A stretch of 64,000 bases of DNA from Pseudoclavibacter triregionum. GTDB taxonomy: Bacteria; Actinomycetota; Actinomycetes; Actinomycetales; Microbacteriaceae. Positions 22,834 to 31,209 of the stretch are shown here, piece by piece. The stretch covers positions 1,922,001 to 1,986,000 of the forward strand of contig OU365335.1 of the NCBI GenBank assembly GCA_910822395.1, in the 5' to 3' direction. Position numbers and translations under genes: made by a program. Under the pieces are notes generated by a model. The model had not been told where the DNA came from and ran no database searches. It saw only the letters and a program-made list of their open reading frames with translations. Within the stretch, counting starts at the first letter, position 1, and every line of letters starts with the position of its first letter.

Positions 22834-24063
22834 CTAGCGTCCCTTCTTCGCGGCGCCGGTGCGGCGGCCGTGCGTCGTGCCGTTCCAGTGGGGGTTCTCC
22901 CAGATGACCGTGCCGCCCTGGCCGAGGCCGACGCACATGGCCGTGACGCCGTAGCGCACCTCGGGGTGCTGCCGGAACTGGCGCGCGAGCTGGGTCATGA
23001 GGCGCACGCCCGAGGAGGCGAGCGGGTGGCCGAAGGCGATGGCGCCGCCGTACGGGTTCACCGAGGGGTCGTCGTCGTCGATGCCGAAGTGGTCGAGGAA
23101 CGAGAGCACCTGCACGGCGAAGGCCTCGTTGAGCTCGAAGAGGCCGATGTCGTCGATCGTGAGGCCCGCCTTGCGGAGCGCCTTCTCGGTCGAGGGGACC
23201 GGGCCGAGGCCCATGACCTCGGGCTCGACGCCCGCGAAGGCGAAGGTGACCATGCGCATGCCCGACTCGAGGCCGAACTCCTTCACGGCGTCCGAGGAGG
23301 CGAGGAGCGATGCCGTCGCGCCGTCGTTGAGGCCCGAGGCGTTGCCCGCCGTGACGCGGCCGTGCGGGCGGAACGGGGTCTTCAGCGTCTTGAGCGTCTC
23401 GAGGTTCGTGTCGGGGCGGAGCGTCTCGTCCTTCGAGGCGAGGCCCCAGCCCTGCTCCGACTCGATCGCGACCGGCACGAGGTTCGGCTGGATGTCGCCG
23501 TTCGCGTAGGCCTGGGCGGCCTTCTGCTGCGAGCGCATGGCGAAGAAGTCGGCGCGCTCGCGCGTGAGCTGCGGAAAGCGGTCGTGGAGGCGCTCGGCCG
23601 TCTTGCCCATGTTGAGGGCGTCCTGGCTCACGAGGCGCTCCGAGAGGAAGCGGGGGTTCGGGTCGGCGCCGAGGCCGAGGGGGTGGCGGCCCATGTGCTC
23701 GACGCCGCCGGCGATGACGAGGTCATAGGCGCCGAAGCCGATGCCGGAGCCCATCGTCGTGACGGCCGTCATCGCGCCGGCGCACATGCGGTCGATCGCG
23801 AGGCCGGGGACGGTCATCGGGAGGCCCGCGAGGATGCCCGCGGAGCGGCCGAGCGTGAGGCCCTGGTCGCCCTCCTGCGTCGTCGCGGCGATGGCCACGT
23901 CGTCGATGCGGTCGGCCGGCACCGAGGGGTTCCGGTCGAGGACGGCCCGGATGGTCTTCACCGCCAGGTCATCGGCCCGGGTCTTCCAGTACATGCCCTT
24001 CTCGCCCGCTCGTCCGAACGGGGTGCGGACGCCATCGATGAAGTGGACTTCGCGATCGGCCAC
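22834..24063 (-). CDS. Acetyl-CoA C-acyltransferase (thiolase)
   Basis: A 409-residue thiolase that cleaves 3-ketoacyl-CoA with CoA to give acetyl-CoA. The acylated cysteine is Cys94 in AIDRMCAGAMTA. The C-terminal catalytic motifs are NEAFAVQVL, the His of GHPLASSGVRL and the second Cys of AMCVGLGQGGTVIWE. I chose GTG 24063, which has GGAGG five bases upstream and matches the usual opening (VHFIDGVRTPFGRAG). It is the first gene of the two-gene operon with the FadB-type enzyme; the adjacency is as in fadA-fadB pairs. The KEGG-style name could equally be acetyl-CoA acetyltransferase. Confidence 0.93.
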   Translation of the reverse strand: MADREVHFIDGVRTPFGRAGEKGMYWKTRADDLAVKTIRAVLDRNPSVPADRIDDVAIAATTQEGDQGLTLGRSAGILAGLPMTVPGLAIDRMCAGAMTAVTTMGSGIGFGAYDLVIAGGVEHMGRHPLGLGADPNPRFLSERLVSQDALNMGKTAERLHDRFPQLTRERADFFAMRSQQKAAQAYANGDIQPNLVPVAIESEQGWGLASKDETLRPDTNLETLKTLKTPFRPHGRVTAGNASGLNDGATASLLASSDAVKEFGLESGMRMVTFAFAGVEPEVMGLGPVPSTEKALRKAGLTIDDIGLFELNEAFAVQVLSFLDHFGIDDDDPSVNPYGGAIAFGHPLASSGVRLMTQLARQFRQHPEVRYGVTAMCVGLGQGGTVIWENPHWNGTTHGRRTGAAKKGR

Positions 24064-24202
24064 TGCGCCTCCAACTGCTTCGTTGCATTGCTTCGTGCAC
24101 CCGGGGGTGCTTGGGGATTGCTCCCGGCAATCGTAGGGCTGGCCGCCTGAGGAGCGACTGCGCTGGACGTTCCCTACGAGGGGAGCGGTCGGGGATGGTC
24201 CG

Positions 24203-25396
24203 CTATTGGCCGAGTGCGACAAGCGCGGCCGCGAGCGGCGCCGCGACGAGATCCGCCTGCCATGGTCGGGCGCCCGACTCAATGAGGTGGGCGGCGACGG
24301 CGTCCGGCGTCGAGGAGGCCGGCGGCTCCCACGCGAGCCGGCGCAGGTGATCCGGCGTGAGGAGGTTCTCGCGCGGCATGCCGAGGCGCTCGGCGAGCTC
24401 GGTGACGATCGGCTGGAGGGCCTGGAGGCGCGCGTGAGCCTCGGGATGGCGCTGCTCCCACGAGCGGTGCGGCGGGATGCGCTCGCCGGAGGCGGCGGCC
24501 TTCGGCGGCTCCTCGCTCGCGAGGCCGCGCTCGATGGCCGACCACCAGCGGTCGAGCTCGGGGCGGGAGGCGCGGCCCTGGAAGTCCTTCCGGGCGGCGA
24601 GCTCCTGCTTCGACTTCGGCAGGGCCTGCACGACGGCGGAGAGGGAGCGATCGGGCACGAGGCGGCCGGGGGCCGTGTCGGTCGTTCGGGCGAGCTCGTC
24701 GCGGGCCGTCCACAGCTCGCGGGCGACCGCGAGGGCGCGCGGGTTCCGCGCGCGCGTCCCGGCGTACTTCCGCCAGGGCTCCTCCTTCTTCACGCCGAGG
24801 GGGCGGCGGAGGATGTCGTCGAACTCCTCGCGGGCCCACTCGAGCTTGCCCTGGTCCTCGAGGCGCCGCTCGAGCTCGTCGCGGACGTCGACGAGGAGCT
24901 CCACGTCGAGCGCGGCGTAGGCGAGCCAGCTCGCGGGGAGGGGCCGGGCCGACCAGTCGTCCGCCGAGTGCGCCTTCGCGAGCTCGATGCCGAGGACGTC
25001 CTCGACGACGGCGCCGAGGCCCACGCGCGGCATCCCGAGCAGGCGCGCGGCGAGCTCCGTGTCGAAGATGCGCGCCGGGTCCATCTGCAGCTCGCGCAGG
25101 CAGGGCAGGTCCTGCGTGGCGGCGTGGAAGATCCACTCCTCCTCGCCGATGACGGCCTGCACGTCGACGAGGGTGCCGAGCGCGATGGGGTCGAGCAGGA
25201 GGGTGCCGGAGCCGCGGCGGAAGAGCTGCACGAGGTAGGCGCGATCCGAGTAGCGGTAGCCGGAGGCGCGCTCGGCGTCGACGGCGACGGGCCCCTCGCC
25301 GGCCGCGAGGCGCTCGAGCCCCTCGAGGTACGACTCGGGATCGTCGATGAGGTCGAGGTCGCCCTCGCCGAGGCGCGCTTCGTCAGCCTGCGTCAC
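24203..25396 (-). CDS. Ribonuclease D family 3'-5' exonuclease with HRDC domain
   Basis: A 397-residue RNase D-like protein that should trim RNA 3' ends. The DEDD exonuclease domain starts with VAVDAERASGYRYSDRAYLV (Asp40, Glu42) and continues through IFHAATQDLPCL and SWLAYAALDVELLVDV. An HRDC nucleic-acid-binding domain follows near residues 215-290 (ARNPRALAVARELWTARDELA). A second HRDC-like stretch may fill the end. GTG 25396 gives the start; the much longer open frame upstream is a shadow. It overlaps the DUF3000 gene by 14 bases, so the pair is coupled. In M. tuberculosis I recall the same neighbours, next to dxs. Confidence 0.9.
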   Translation of the reverse strand: MTQADEARLGEGDLDLIDDPESYLEGLERLAAGEGPVAVDAERASGYRYSDRAYLVQLFRRGSGTLLLDPIALGTLVDVQAVIGEEEWIFHAATQDLPCLRELQMDPARIFDTELAARLLGMPRVGLGAVVEDVLGIELAKAHSADDWSARPLPASWLAYAALDVELLVDVRDELERRLEDQGKLEWAREEFDDILRRPLGVKKEEPWRKYAGTRARNPRALAVARELWTARDELARTTDTAPGRLVPDRSLSAVVQALPKSKQELAARKDFQGRASRPELDRWWSAIERGLASEEPPKAAASGERIPPHRSWEQRHPEAHARLQALQPIVTELAERLGMPRENLLTPDHLRRLAWEPPASSTPDAVAAHLIESGARPWQADLVAAPLAAALVALGQ

Positions 25397-25982
25397 GCGA
25401 CCTCCGCGTGCGGGGGAGGACGGCGATGCCCTGGGTGTCGACCGGGGGCAGCCCCGCGAGCATGCAGAGCAGCTCGCCCCAGGCCTCGGCGTGCTTGCCG
25501 AGGTCGAGATCGCGCGGGGTCCAGGAGGCGCGCAGCTCGATCTGGGCGCCCTCGCCCTGGGCCTCGAGCTCGCCGAAGCCCTTCGCATTGATCGTCGTCG
25601 CGGTGCCGGAGGGGTGCTCGAAGGCGGCGCCGCGCGACTCGAGCGCGTCGATGAGCCACGACCAGGCGACGTCGGCGAGGAAGGGGTCGACGCCGATCTC
25701 GACCTCGAGGGGCGCCTGCGCGAAGCAGACGACGCGGAACTCCCCGCGCCAGGCCTCGGGCTCGTCCTCGTCGTGGAGGAGGATGAAGCGGCCGGTGCCG
25801 AGCTCGGAGTCCTCGCCGTGGACGGCCGGGCGCACGTCGCCGGAGAGGGCGAGCGCCTCGGGCGCGAGGTTGGCGGGCGGGCGGATCTCGTCGACGACGA
25901 GGTCCGATCGGAACTCCACGCCTCGGATCGAGGCGACGGCCGCGTCGAAGGCGGGCGCAGCACGGTGCAGGGAGACAACCAC
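25383..25982 (-). CDS. DUF3000 protein
   Basis: A 199-residue soluble protein of the actinobacterial DUF3000 family, with no known catalytic motif or membrane segment. Conserved-looking stretches are FRVVCFAQAPLEVEIGVDPF, LADVAWSWLIDAL and LDLGKHAEAWGELLCMLAGL. Its function is unknown. The stop lies 14 bases inside the RNase D gene, so the two are co-transcribed and probably coupled. The GTG start at 25982 lies six bases after a TAGTCT -10 element (minus strand), which suggests a leaderless transcript. Confidence 0.86.
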   Translation of the reverse strand: MVVSLHRAAPAFDAAVASIRGVEFRSDLVVDEIRPPANLAPEALALSGDVRPAVHGEDSELGTGRFILLHDEDEPEAWRGEFRVVCFAQAPLEVEIGVDPFLADVAWSWLIDALESRGAAFEHPSGTATTINAKGFGELEAQGEGAQIELRASWTPRDLDLGKHAEAWGELLCMLAGLPPVDTQGIAVLPRTRRSRDAG

Positions 25983-25988
25983 GAGGCG

Positions 25989-25994
25989 AGACTA
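25989..25994 (-). promoter_or_regulatory. -10 element (TAGTCT) directly before the DUF3000 start codon
   Basis: On the minus strand TAGTCT is followed by exactly six bases and GTG 25982. The expected transcription start is the G of the start codon, and no ribosome binding site is present. Confidence 0.55.
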
Positions 25995-26071
25995 GGCTCG
26001 GGGGGACCGGCGCCGGACGAGGCGCGCCGCGACGGCGGCGGGCGGCGCCGGGGATCGGAGCGCCGGGCGCC

Positions 26072-27454
26072 ATGGCCGACCGCCGACGACCGACGATCGA
26101 CGCGACGACGACCCGCGGGGCGGGCCTTCCGCGACGGCTCCGCTTCGCCGCCCGGCGGCCGAAGACGGGCCTCGCCGCGGTGCGCGCCGCGATCGCCTTC
26201 GGCACGCCCGCGGACGTGCTCCGTGCGGTCGATCCGCTCGCCGAGCTCGGGCGCCGCCGCGCCGCGCGGCGCCGTGCGGCCCGACGTCGGGCTGAGCGCC
26301 TGGCGGCCGGCGCAGCCGCGTGGACCGCAATCGGCGCGAGCCTCGGCGTCGGCGCCATGAGCCTCGTCGCCGCGACCTCGGCGGCGCGGGCCGTCGTGCG
26401 GCCGCCGAACCGCCGGCACGAGCCCGTCCGCGTCATCTCCGCCGACGCCGACGCGCGCCGGATCGTCGTGCGGACGACCGCGGAGAGCGGGGCGCAGGGC
26501 ACCTACGGCATGGTCTACGCCGGCGGCAGCGCGGTCGTCGGGCCGATCGTCTCGGCCTCGCCCCGCCGCGTCGAGCGCGAGGTGCTCGAGTGGCGCGGCG
26601 AGCCGCCCTTCGAGGCCCGATGGGTGCGCTTCACCTCGGCCCCGCACCTCGTCATGCAGGACGCCGGCATCCCCTTCGAGGCGGTGAGGATCACGGGCGA
26701 CCTCGGCCCCATGCCCGCCGCGATCTTCCGGGCGGAGGGCGAGGACGACGGCGACTGGGCGATCCACGTGCACGGGCGGGGCGCCGTCATCACGGAGCCG
26801 CTGCGCGGGGTGATCCAGGCTCGGAAGGCAGGCTGGAGCTCGATCGTCTCGACCTACCGCAACGACCCGGGCGCGCCCGCGAGCCGCGACCGCCGCTTCG
26901 GGCTCGGCACGACCGAGAGCCGCGACGTCGAGGCGGCGATCGCGGAGGCCGTGCGCCGGGGCGCGCGCCGGATCATCCTCGTCGGATGGTCGATGGGCGG
27001 CGCGACCGTGCTCGACGCGTACTTCCGCTCGAGGCACTGCGCCGCGATCGCGGGGCTCATGCTCGAGTCGCCGGTGACGAGCTGGAAGGACGTGCTCGCC
27101 TTCCAGGGGTCGCGGATGGGCCTGTGGCCGTGGGTGTCGGGGCTGAGCTGGCGGATCCTCGCCTCGCCGCTCGCGCCGCTGCTCGCCGGCATCTCGGCGC
27201 CGCTGCCGCTCGAGCGGATCGAGCTGCGGGACCGGATCCGCGAGCTCGAGGTGCCGGTGCTGCTGCTGCACTCGACGGGCGACGGCGTCGTGCCGGTGCG
27301 CTCGAGCGCGACGATCGCGCGGATGGCGCCGGATCGCGTGCGCTTCGAGCGCTTCGAGGGCGCGCTCCACACGCGCCTCTGGAACGTCGACCCGGAGCGC
27401 TGGGAGCGCGTCGTCGGCGAGTGGTTCGCCGAGCGGAAGGCGGACGGGCACTAG
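26072..27454 (+). CDS. Membrane-anchored alpha/beta hydrolase
   Basis: A 460-residue alpha/beta hydrolase. The N-terminus is very basic, with an Arg-Ala tandem (RRRAARRRAARRRAE, near residues 61-75), then a membrane helix (about 79-100, AAAWTAIGASLGVGAMSLVA). The catalytic domain occupies the second half: nucleophile GWSMGGA (Ser near 306), acid in LHSTGDGVVPV and histidine in GALHTRLW. A family of such large hydrolases is common in actinobacteria but the substrate is unknown. It is divergent from DUF3000 with an 89-base gap and is followed by three repeat copies. Confidence 0.82.
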   Translation: MADRRRPTIDATTTRGAGLPRRLRFAARRPKTGLAAVRAAIAFGTPADVLRAVDPLAELGRRRAARRRAARRRAERLAAGAAAWTAIGASLGVGAMSLVAATSAARAVVRPPNRRHEPVRVISADADARRIVVRTTAESGAQGTYGMVYAGGSAVVGPIVSASPRRVEREVLEWRGEPPFEARWVRFTSAPHLVMQDAGIPFEAVRITGDLGPMPAAIFRAEGEDDGDWAIHVHGRGAVITEPLRGVIQARKAGWSSIVSTYRNDPGAPASRDRRFGLGTTESRDVEAAIAEAVRRGARRIILVGWSMGGATVLDAYFRSRHCAAIAGLMLESPVTSWKDVLAFQGSRMGLWPWVSGLSWRILASPLAPLLAGISAPLPLERIELRDRIRELEVPVLLLHSTGDGVVPVRSSATIARMAPDRVRFERFEGALHTRLWNVDPERWERVVGEWFAERKADGH

Positions 27455-27473
27455 GGGAGTCTGCTCCGCCGGG

Positions 27474-27621
27474 GGTCTCGAGACGCGCTTCGCTCGCTCC
27501 TCAACCGCCTGCATGCCCGACCTCGCGGGTGGTGTCGAGACGGGCGCTGCGCGCCCTCCTCGACCGCCTCGGTGCGTGAAGGTGGTTGAGGAGGCGCTGA
27601 AGGCGCCGTCTCGAAGCCGCC
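27474..27621. repeat. Three dispersed-repeat copies in a row
   Basis: Copies d (about 27474-27510, plus), e (27528-27568, plus, inner hairpin GGGCGC/GCGCCC) and f (27581-27621, reversed, starting GGTGGTTGAGGAGG) occupy the gap between the convergent hydrolase and pyrimidine reductase genes. No other feature is seen in this gap. Confidence 0.8.
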
Positions 27622-27635
27622 GACCCCCGGTCCGC

Positions 27636-28412
27636 CTACCGCTCCCGGATGAGCCGCGAGTAGAGGTACCCCAGCTCATCGGCCAGCACCAGCTCACGCC
27701 GCCAGCGGTCCTCGCGCGACGACCCCGGCAGCGACGGCGCGTCCGAGCGGCCGAACACCGGCGCCTGCGTGAGGCACGCCTCGTCGAGCAGCCCCGCGTC
27801 GAGGCACTGCCCGATGAGCCGCTCGCCGCCCTCGACGACGACGCGCCGCAGCCCGAGGCCGCCGAGGAACCCCCGCAGGGCCGCGATGTCGACGCGGCCC
27901 TCGTCGTCGAGCGGCGGATGCTCGATCCGCGCGCCCGGCATGGTCGCTCGCACGCGGTCCGCGGCGTCCTCCGGGCAGAGGACGAGCGCGCCCTCGGCGG
28001 CCTGCTCGGCGGAGAGCCGGTGGCCGGAGAGCTCGCCCGACCCGGTCACGACGACGAGGAGCGCCCCGTGCGCCGGCGCGTGCCGCTCGCTGCGCACGGT
28101 CTCCGCGCCGACGAGCACGGCGTCGCTCGAGCGGCGCAGGTGCTGGAGGATCGTGCGGTCCGCCCGGTTCGAGATCGAGTCGCTCGTGCCGTCGGGGCCC
28201 GCGACGCGCGCGTTGAGCGTGCCGATCATGTTCATCCGCCACCACGAGCCGTCGCCGGCGGCCTCGGCGGCGTACCACCCGGCGAGCGCGGCCTCGACGG
28301 CGTCGCGGTCCTCGGCGCGCACGTCGACGCGCTCGGCGAGCGGGCCGCCGGCCTGGGGGAGGAGCCGCGTGAGCAGGCGCGCCTGCGGCATGGCGTCCGT
28401 GATCTCGCCCAT
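27636..28412 (-). CDS. Pyrimidine reductase / RibD C-terminal (dihydrofolate reductase-like) protein
   Basis: A 258-residue member of the RibD C-terminal family, which reduces the ribosyl side chain of a riboflavin precursor with NADPH in RibD itself. Visible family segments are WWRMNMIGTLNARVAGPDG, SDSISNRADRTILQHLRRSS (as two adjacent parts), AVLVGAETVRSERH and RRVVVEGGERLIGQCLDAGL. There is no deaminase domain. Because no other riboflavin gene is near, the true substrate is uncertain; free-standing members are common. ATG 28412 follows the SufE stop by 11 bases; ATG 28391 is an alternative. It is the last gene of the sulfurtransferase-SufE run. Confidence 0.82.
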   Translation of the reverse strand: MGEITDAMPQARLLTRLLPQAGGPLAERVDVRAEDRDAVEAALAGWYAAEAAGDGSWWRMNMIGTLNARVAGPDGTSDSISNRADRTILQHLRRSSDAVLVGAETVRSERHAPAHGALLVVVTGSGELSGHRLSAEQAAEGALVLCPEDAADRVRATMPGARIEHPPLDDEGRVDIAALRGFLGGLGLRRVVVEGGERLIGQCLDAGLLDEACLTQAPVFGRSDAPSLPGSSREDRWRRELVLADELGYLYSRLIRER

Positions 28413-28423
28413 CGCCCGCTCCG

Positions 28424-28867
28424 CTAGGCCTGCGTCGCCTCGAGCCGCTCGCGCACCTGCCGCTTCGCGCGGCCGAGCATGCCCGTCATGCCGCGGAGGC
28501 GCAGCGGCGACACGACCTTCGTGATGCCGAGGCGGAAGGGCATGTCGTCGGGGATCGCGAGGAGCTCGTCGGCGGGCATCCCCTCGACGCCCTGCGCGAG
28601 GATCGAGGCGAAGCCGCGCGTCGTCGGAGCCTCCTTCGGCGCCGTGGCGTGGACGTGCACGCGGCCCTCCTCGTCCACCTCGGAGAAGAGGTACACGGGC
28701 GACTGGCATTCGATGACCCGCTCCATGAGGTCGGGGTGGTCGCGCAAGCGCTCCGGCAGCTCGGGAAGCTCGTTCGCGAACTCGAGGAGGAGGTTGAGCT
28801 TCTCCCGGTCGGGGATCGCCTCGAAGTCGCCCGCGAGCTGCGAGAAGAACGGGGGGAGCTCGCTCAT
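28424..28867 (-). CDS. SufE-family sulfur acceptor protein
   Basis: A 147-residue SufE-like protein. SufE proteins take persulfide sulfur from a cysteine desulfurase and help build Fe-S clusters. The acceptor cysteine is Cys54 in [12 protein letters not shown], in the family position. The C-terminal [19 protein letters not shown] also fits actinobacterial members. The start overlaps the stop of the sulfurtransferase gene by four bases (ATGA), a typical actinobacterial pairing that implies shared sulfur handling. No suf operon is nearby. Confidence 0.9.
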   Translation of the reverse strand: MSELPPFFSQLAGDFEAIPDREKLNLLLEFANELPELPERLRDHPDLMERVIECQSPVYLFSEVDEEGRVHVHATAPKEAPTTRGFASILAQGVEGMPADELLAIPDDMPFRLGITKVVSPLRLRGMTGMLGRAKRQVRERLEATQA

Positions 28868-29769
28868 CGACGCGGCTCGGGGGCCTCGCCGCGCGCCTCG
28901 CCGGCGACGATCGGGACGCCCACGAGCGAGCCCCACTCCGTCCACGAGCCGTCGTAGTTGCGGACGCGCTCGATGCCGAGGAGATGCTTGAGCGCGAACC
29001 AGGTGTGGCTCGAGCGCTCGCCGATGCGGCAGTACGCGATGACGTCGCTCGACTCGCCGATGCCGGCCTCGTCGAGGTAGAGGGCGCGCAGCTGCTCGAC
29101 GGGGAGGTAGGTGCCGTCCTCCGCGACCGCCTTCTTCCACGGCACCGAGGCCGCCGAGGGGATGTGGCCGCCGCGGAGCGCGCCCTCCTCGGGGTAGTCG
29201 GGCATGTGGGTGCGCACGCCGCTGTACTCCTCGGGGGAGCGGACGTCGATGATGGGGTGGCCGAAGTGGGCGAGCACGTCGTCGCGGAACGCGCGGTCGG
29301 TGCGGTCGTCGCGCTCGACGATCGGGTACTCGGCGCGCTCGACCGCGGGCCGCTCGGTCGTGAGCTCGCGGCCCTCGGCGATCCACTTGTCGCGGCCGCC
29401 GTCCATGAGGCGGACGTCCTCGTGGCCGAAGAGCTCGAAGAGCCAGAGCGCGTAGGCCGCCCACCAGTTCGACTTGTCGCCGTAGAGCACGACCGTCGTG
29501 CCGCGCGAGACTCCGCGCTCGGCCATGAGCTCCGCGAAGCGCTCGCCCTGCACGAAGTCGCGGGCGACGGGGTCGTTGAGGTCGGTGTGCCAGTCGAGCT
29601 TGCGGGCGCCCGGGATGTGGCCGGTCTCGTAGAGGAGGACGTCCTCGTCGGACTCGAGCACGACGACCTCCGGGTCGTCGAGATGCGCGGCCACCCATTC
29701 CGTGGAGACGAGGCGCTCGGGGTGGGCGTAGCCGGCGAATCGGTCGTTCGCCTCGGCGGGGACGGTCAT
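28864..29769 (-). CDS. sseA: Two-domain thiosulfate sulfurtransferase (rhodanese)
   Basis: A 301-residue tandem rhodanese that moves sulfane sulfur to an acceptor. The N-terminal domain (about 18-140) is structural ([19 protein letters not shown]). The C-terminal domain (about 160-290) carries the active cysteine, Cys247 in [19 protein letters not shown]. The family marker [13 protein letters not shown] is present. ATG 29769 follows an AAGGAGC ribosome binding site; an upstream in-frame extension lacks similarity. It is the first gene of a run with SufE and the pyrimidine reductase. It is divergent from zapE with a 215-base gap containing a possible -10 (TAGGCT, 29871-29876). Confidence 0.9.
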   Translation of the reverse strand: MTVPAEANDRFAGYAHPERLVSTEWVAAHLDDPEVVVLESDEDVLLYETGHIPGARKLDWHTDLNDPVARDFVQGERFAELMAERGVSRGTTVVLYGDKSNWWAAYALWLFELFGHEDVRLMDGGRDKWIAEGRELTTERPAVERAEYPIVERDDRTDRAFRDDVLAHFGHPIIDVRSPEEYSGVRTHMPDYPEEGALRGGHIPSAASVPWKKAVAEDGTYLPVEQLRALYLDEAGIGESSDVIAYCRIGERSSHTWFALKHLLGIERVRNYDGSWTEWGSLVGVPIVAGEARGEAPEPRR

Positions 29770-29984
29770 GGTCGCTCCTTCTCTCGGTACGGCTCCAGGG
29801 TACGCGGCGCCTCGGACACGACGAGGCTCGTGACGAGACGTGACGGGACGCGGCCGCCCGCGCCGGAACGTAGGCTTGGACGGGCCCGCGCGCGGATCGA
29901 CCATCCCGCCGCCGGCCAGGAACCGTCACCGACCGCCGCATCGCCGCCTCCCCGGCGCCGCCGACCGACCAGCGAAGGACCCTC

Positions 29985-31040
29985 GTGAGCCCTGCCCGGA
30001 TCATCAACCTCACCGACCGATTCCCCGAGGTCACGGGACAGCAGATGGTCGAGGCGCTCGTGCCGCCGCGCCAGTTCGACGACGCCTCCTTCGCGAGCTA
30101 CCGGCCGGACGACCGCTACCCCTCGCAGCGCGAGGCGCTCGAGGAGTGCATGCGCTTCGCCGGCCAGAAGCCGCAGAAGGCGAAGAGCGGCGGCTTCTTC
30201 AGCTCGATGTTCTCGCGCGAGCCCGCGACGAAGCCCGGCATCTACCTCGACGGCGGCTTCGGCGTCGGCAAGACCCACCTCCTCGCCGCCATCTGGCACG
30301 CGCACCCCGGCCGCAAGTACTTCGGCACCTTCATCGAGTACACCTCGCTCGTCGGCGCCCTCGGCTACCAGGAGACGGTGAACACCCTCCGCGGATGCCA
30401 GCTCATCGCGATCGACGAGTTCGAGCTCGACGATCCGGGCGACACGATGATGATGTCGAAGCTCCTCGGCGAGCTCGTCGACTCCGGCACCTCGGTCGCC
30501 GCCACTTCGAACACGCCGCCGAACGCGCTCGGCGAGGGCCGGTTCGCCGCGCAGGACTTCCTCCGCGAGATCACGAAGCTCGCGGACGTCTTCGAGACGC
30601 TCCGCATCGACGGCACCGACTACCGTCAGCGCGACGTCGACGGCCATGCCGCCCGCGTCGCCCCGGAGACGCTCGAGAAGCTCGTCCTCGAGCGGCTCGA
30701 CGCGGGGAAGAAGGTCGCGCACGACCACTTCGACGCGCTCATCCGCCACCTCGCGAAGGTGCACCCCTCGAAGTACGTGCGCCTCCTCGAGGGCATCGAC
30801 GTTCTCGCGCTGGGCGGCGTGCACGAGCTCGTCGACCAGTCGGACGCCCTCCGCTTCGTCGCCTTCATCGACCGCGTGTACGACGCGGAGATCCCGATCA
30901 TCGCCTCGGGCACGCCCCTCGACGAGATCTTCGGCGGCGGGATGATCGACGGCGGCTACCGCAAGAAGTACCTCCGCTGCGTCTCGCGCCTCATCGCCTC
31001 GACGCACGCGGCCGAGTTGCCGGAGGCGCTCGAGCTGTAG
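29985..31040 (+). CDS. zapE: Cell division protein ZapE / AFG1-like ATPase
   Basis: A 351-residue AAA-type ATPase of the ZapE/AFG1 family. Walker A is GGFGVGKTH (residues 90-98) and Walker B is LIAIDEFELDD (140-150). A sensor-like TSNTPPNALGEGRF follows. In E. coli ZapE acts on the FtsZ ring; mitochondrial AFG1 handles misfolded proteins. The precise role in actinobacteria is not settled. GTG 29985 follows GAAGGA at about 29974-29979. In actinobacteria it often sits divergent from the sulfurtransferase gene, as here. Confidence 0.9.
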   Translation: MSPARIINLTDRFPEVTGQQMVEALVPPRQFDDASFASYRPDDRYPSQREALEECMRFAGQKPQKAKSGGFFSSMFSREPATKPGIYLDGGFGVGKTHLLAAIWHAHPGRKYFGTFIEYTSLVGALGYQETVNTLRGCQLIAIDEFELDDPGDTMMMSKLLGELVDSGTSVAATSNTPPNALGEGRFAAQDFLREITKLADVFETLRIDGTDYRQRDVDGHAARVAPETLEKLVLERLDAGKKVAHDHFDALIRHLAKVHPSKYVRLLEGIDVLALGGVHELVDQSDALRFVAFIDRVYDAEIPIIASGTPLDEIFGGGMIDGGYRKKYLRCVSRLIASTHAAELPEALEL

Positions 31041-31094
31041 CCGACTCGCCGCGCGCGCCGTCCGCAACATCCCCGACACGCGGAGGCGGCCCGC

Positions 31095-31132
31095 GAAACC
31101 GGCACGAAACCTCGTCGAGACGATCGCGTAGC
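31095..31132 (+). promoter_or_regulatory. GlnR-like box upstream of amtB
   Basis: Four 5-bp half-sites recur with an 11-bp period: GAAAC (31095), GAAAC (31106), GAGAC (31117) and GTAGC (31128), each separated by six bases. This matches the known actinobacterial GlnR pattern of direct half-sites (GTnAC / GAAAC, N6 spacing). It lies 78 bases before the amtB start. That GlnR binds here is inferred; the gene for GlnR is not in the window. Confidence 0.55.
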
Positions 31133-31209
31133 GCGACCGGGGCACGCTCCTCGTGCGACCGGTTCGCAGGCCCACCTCGGGCCGCCGGCCGCGGGATGCG
31201 AGGTGACCG

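Noticed and set aside
25397-27697. Extension of the RNase D frame to 1164 residues
   Set aside because: The extra part is antisense to the alpha/beta hydrolase and out of frame with DUF3000. RNase D similarity begins at GTG 25396.
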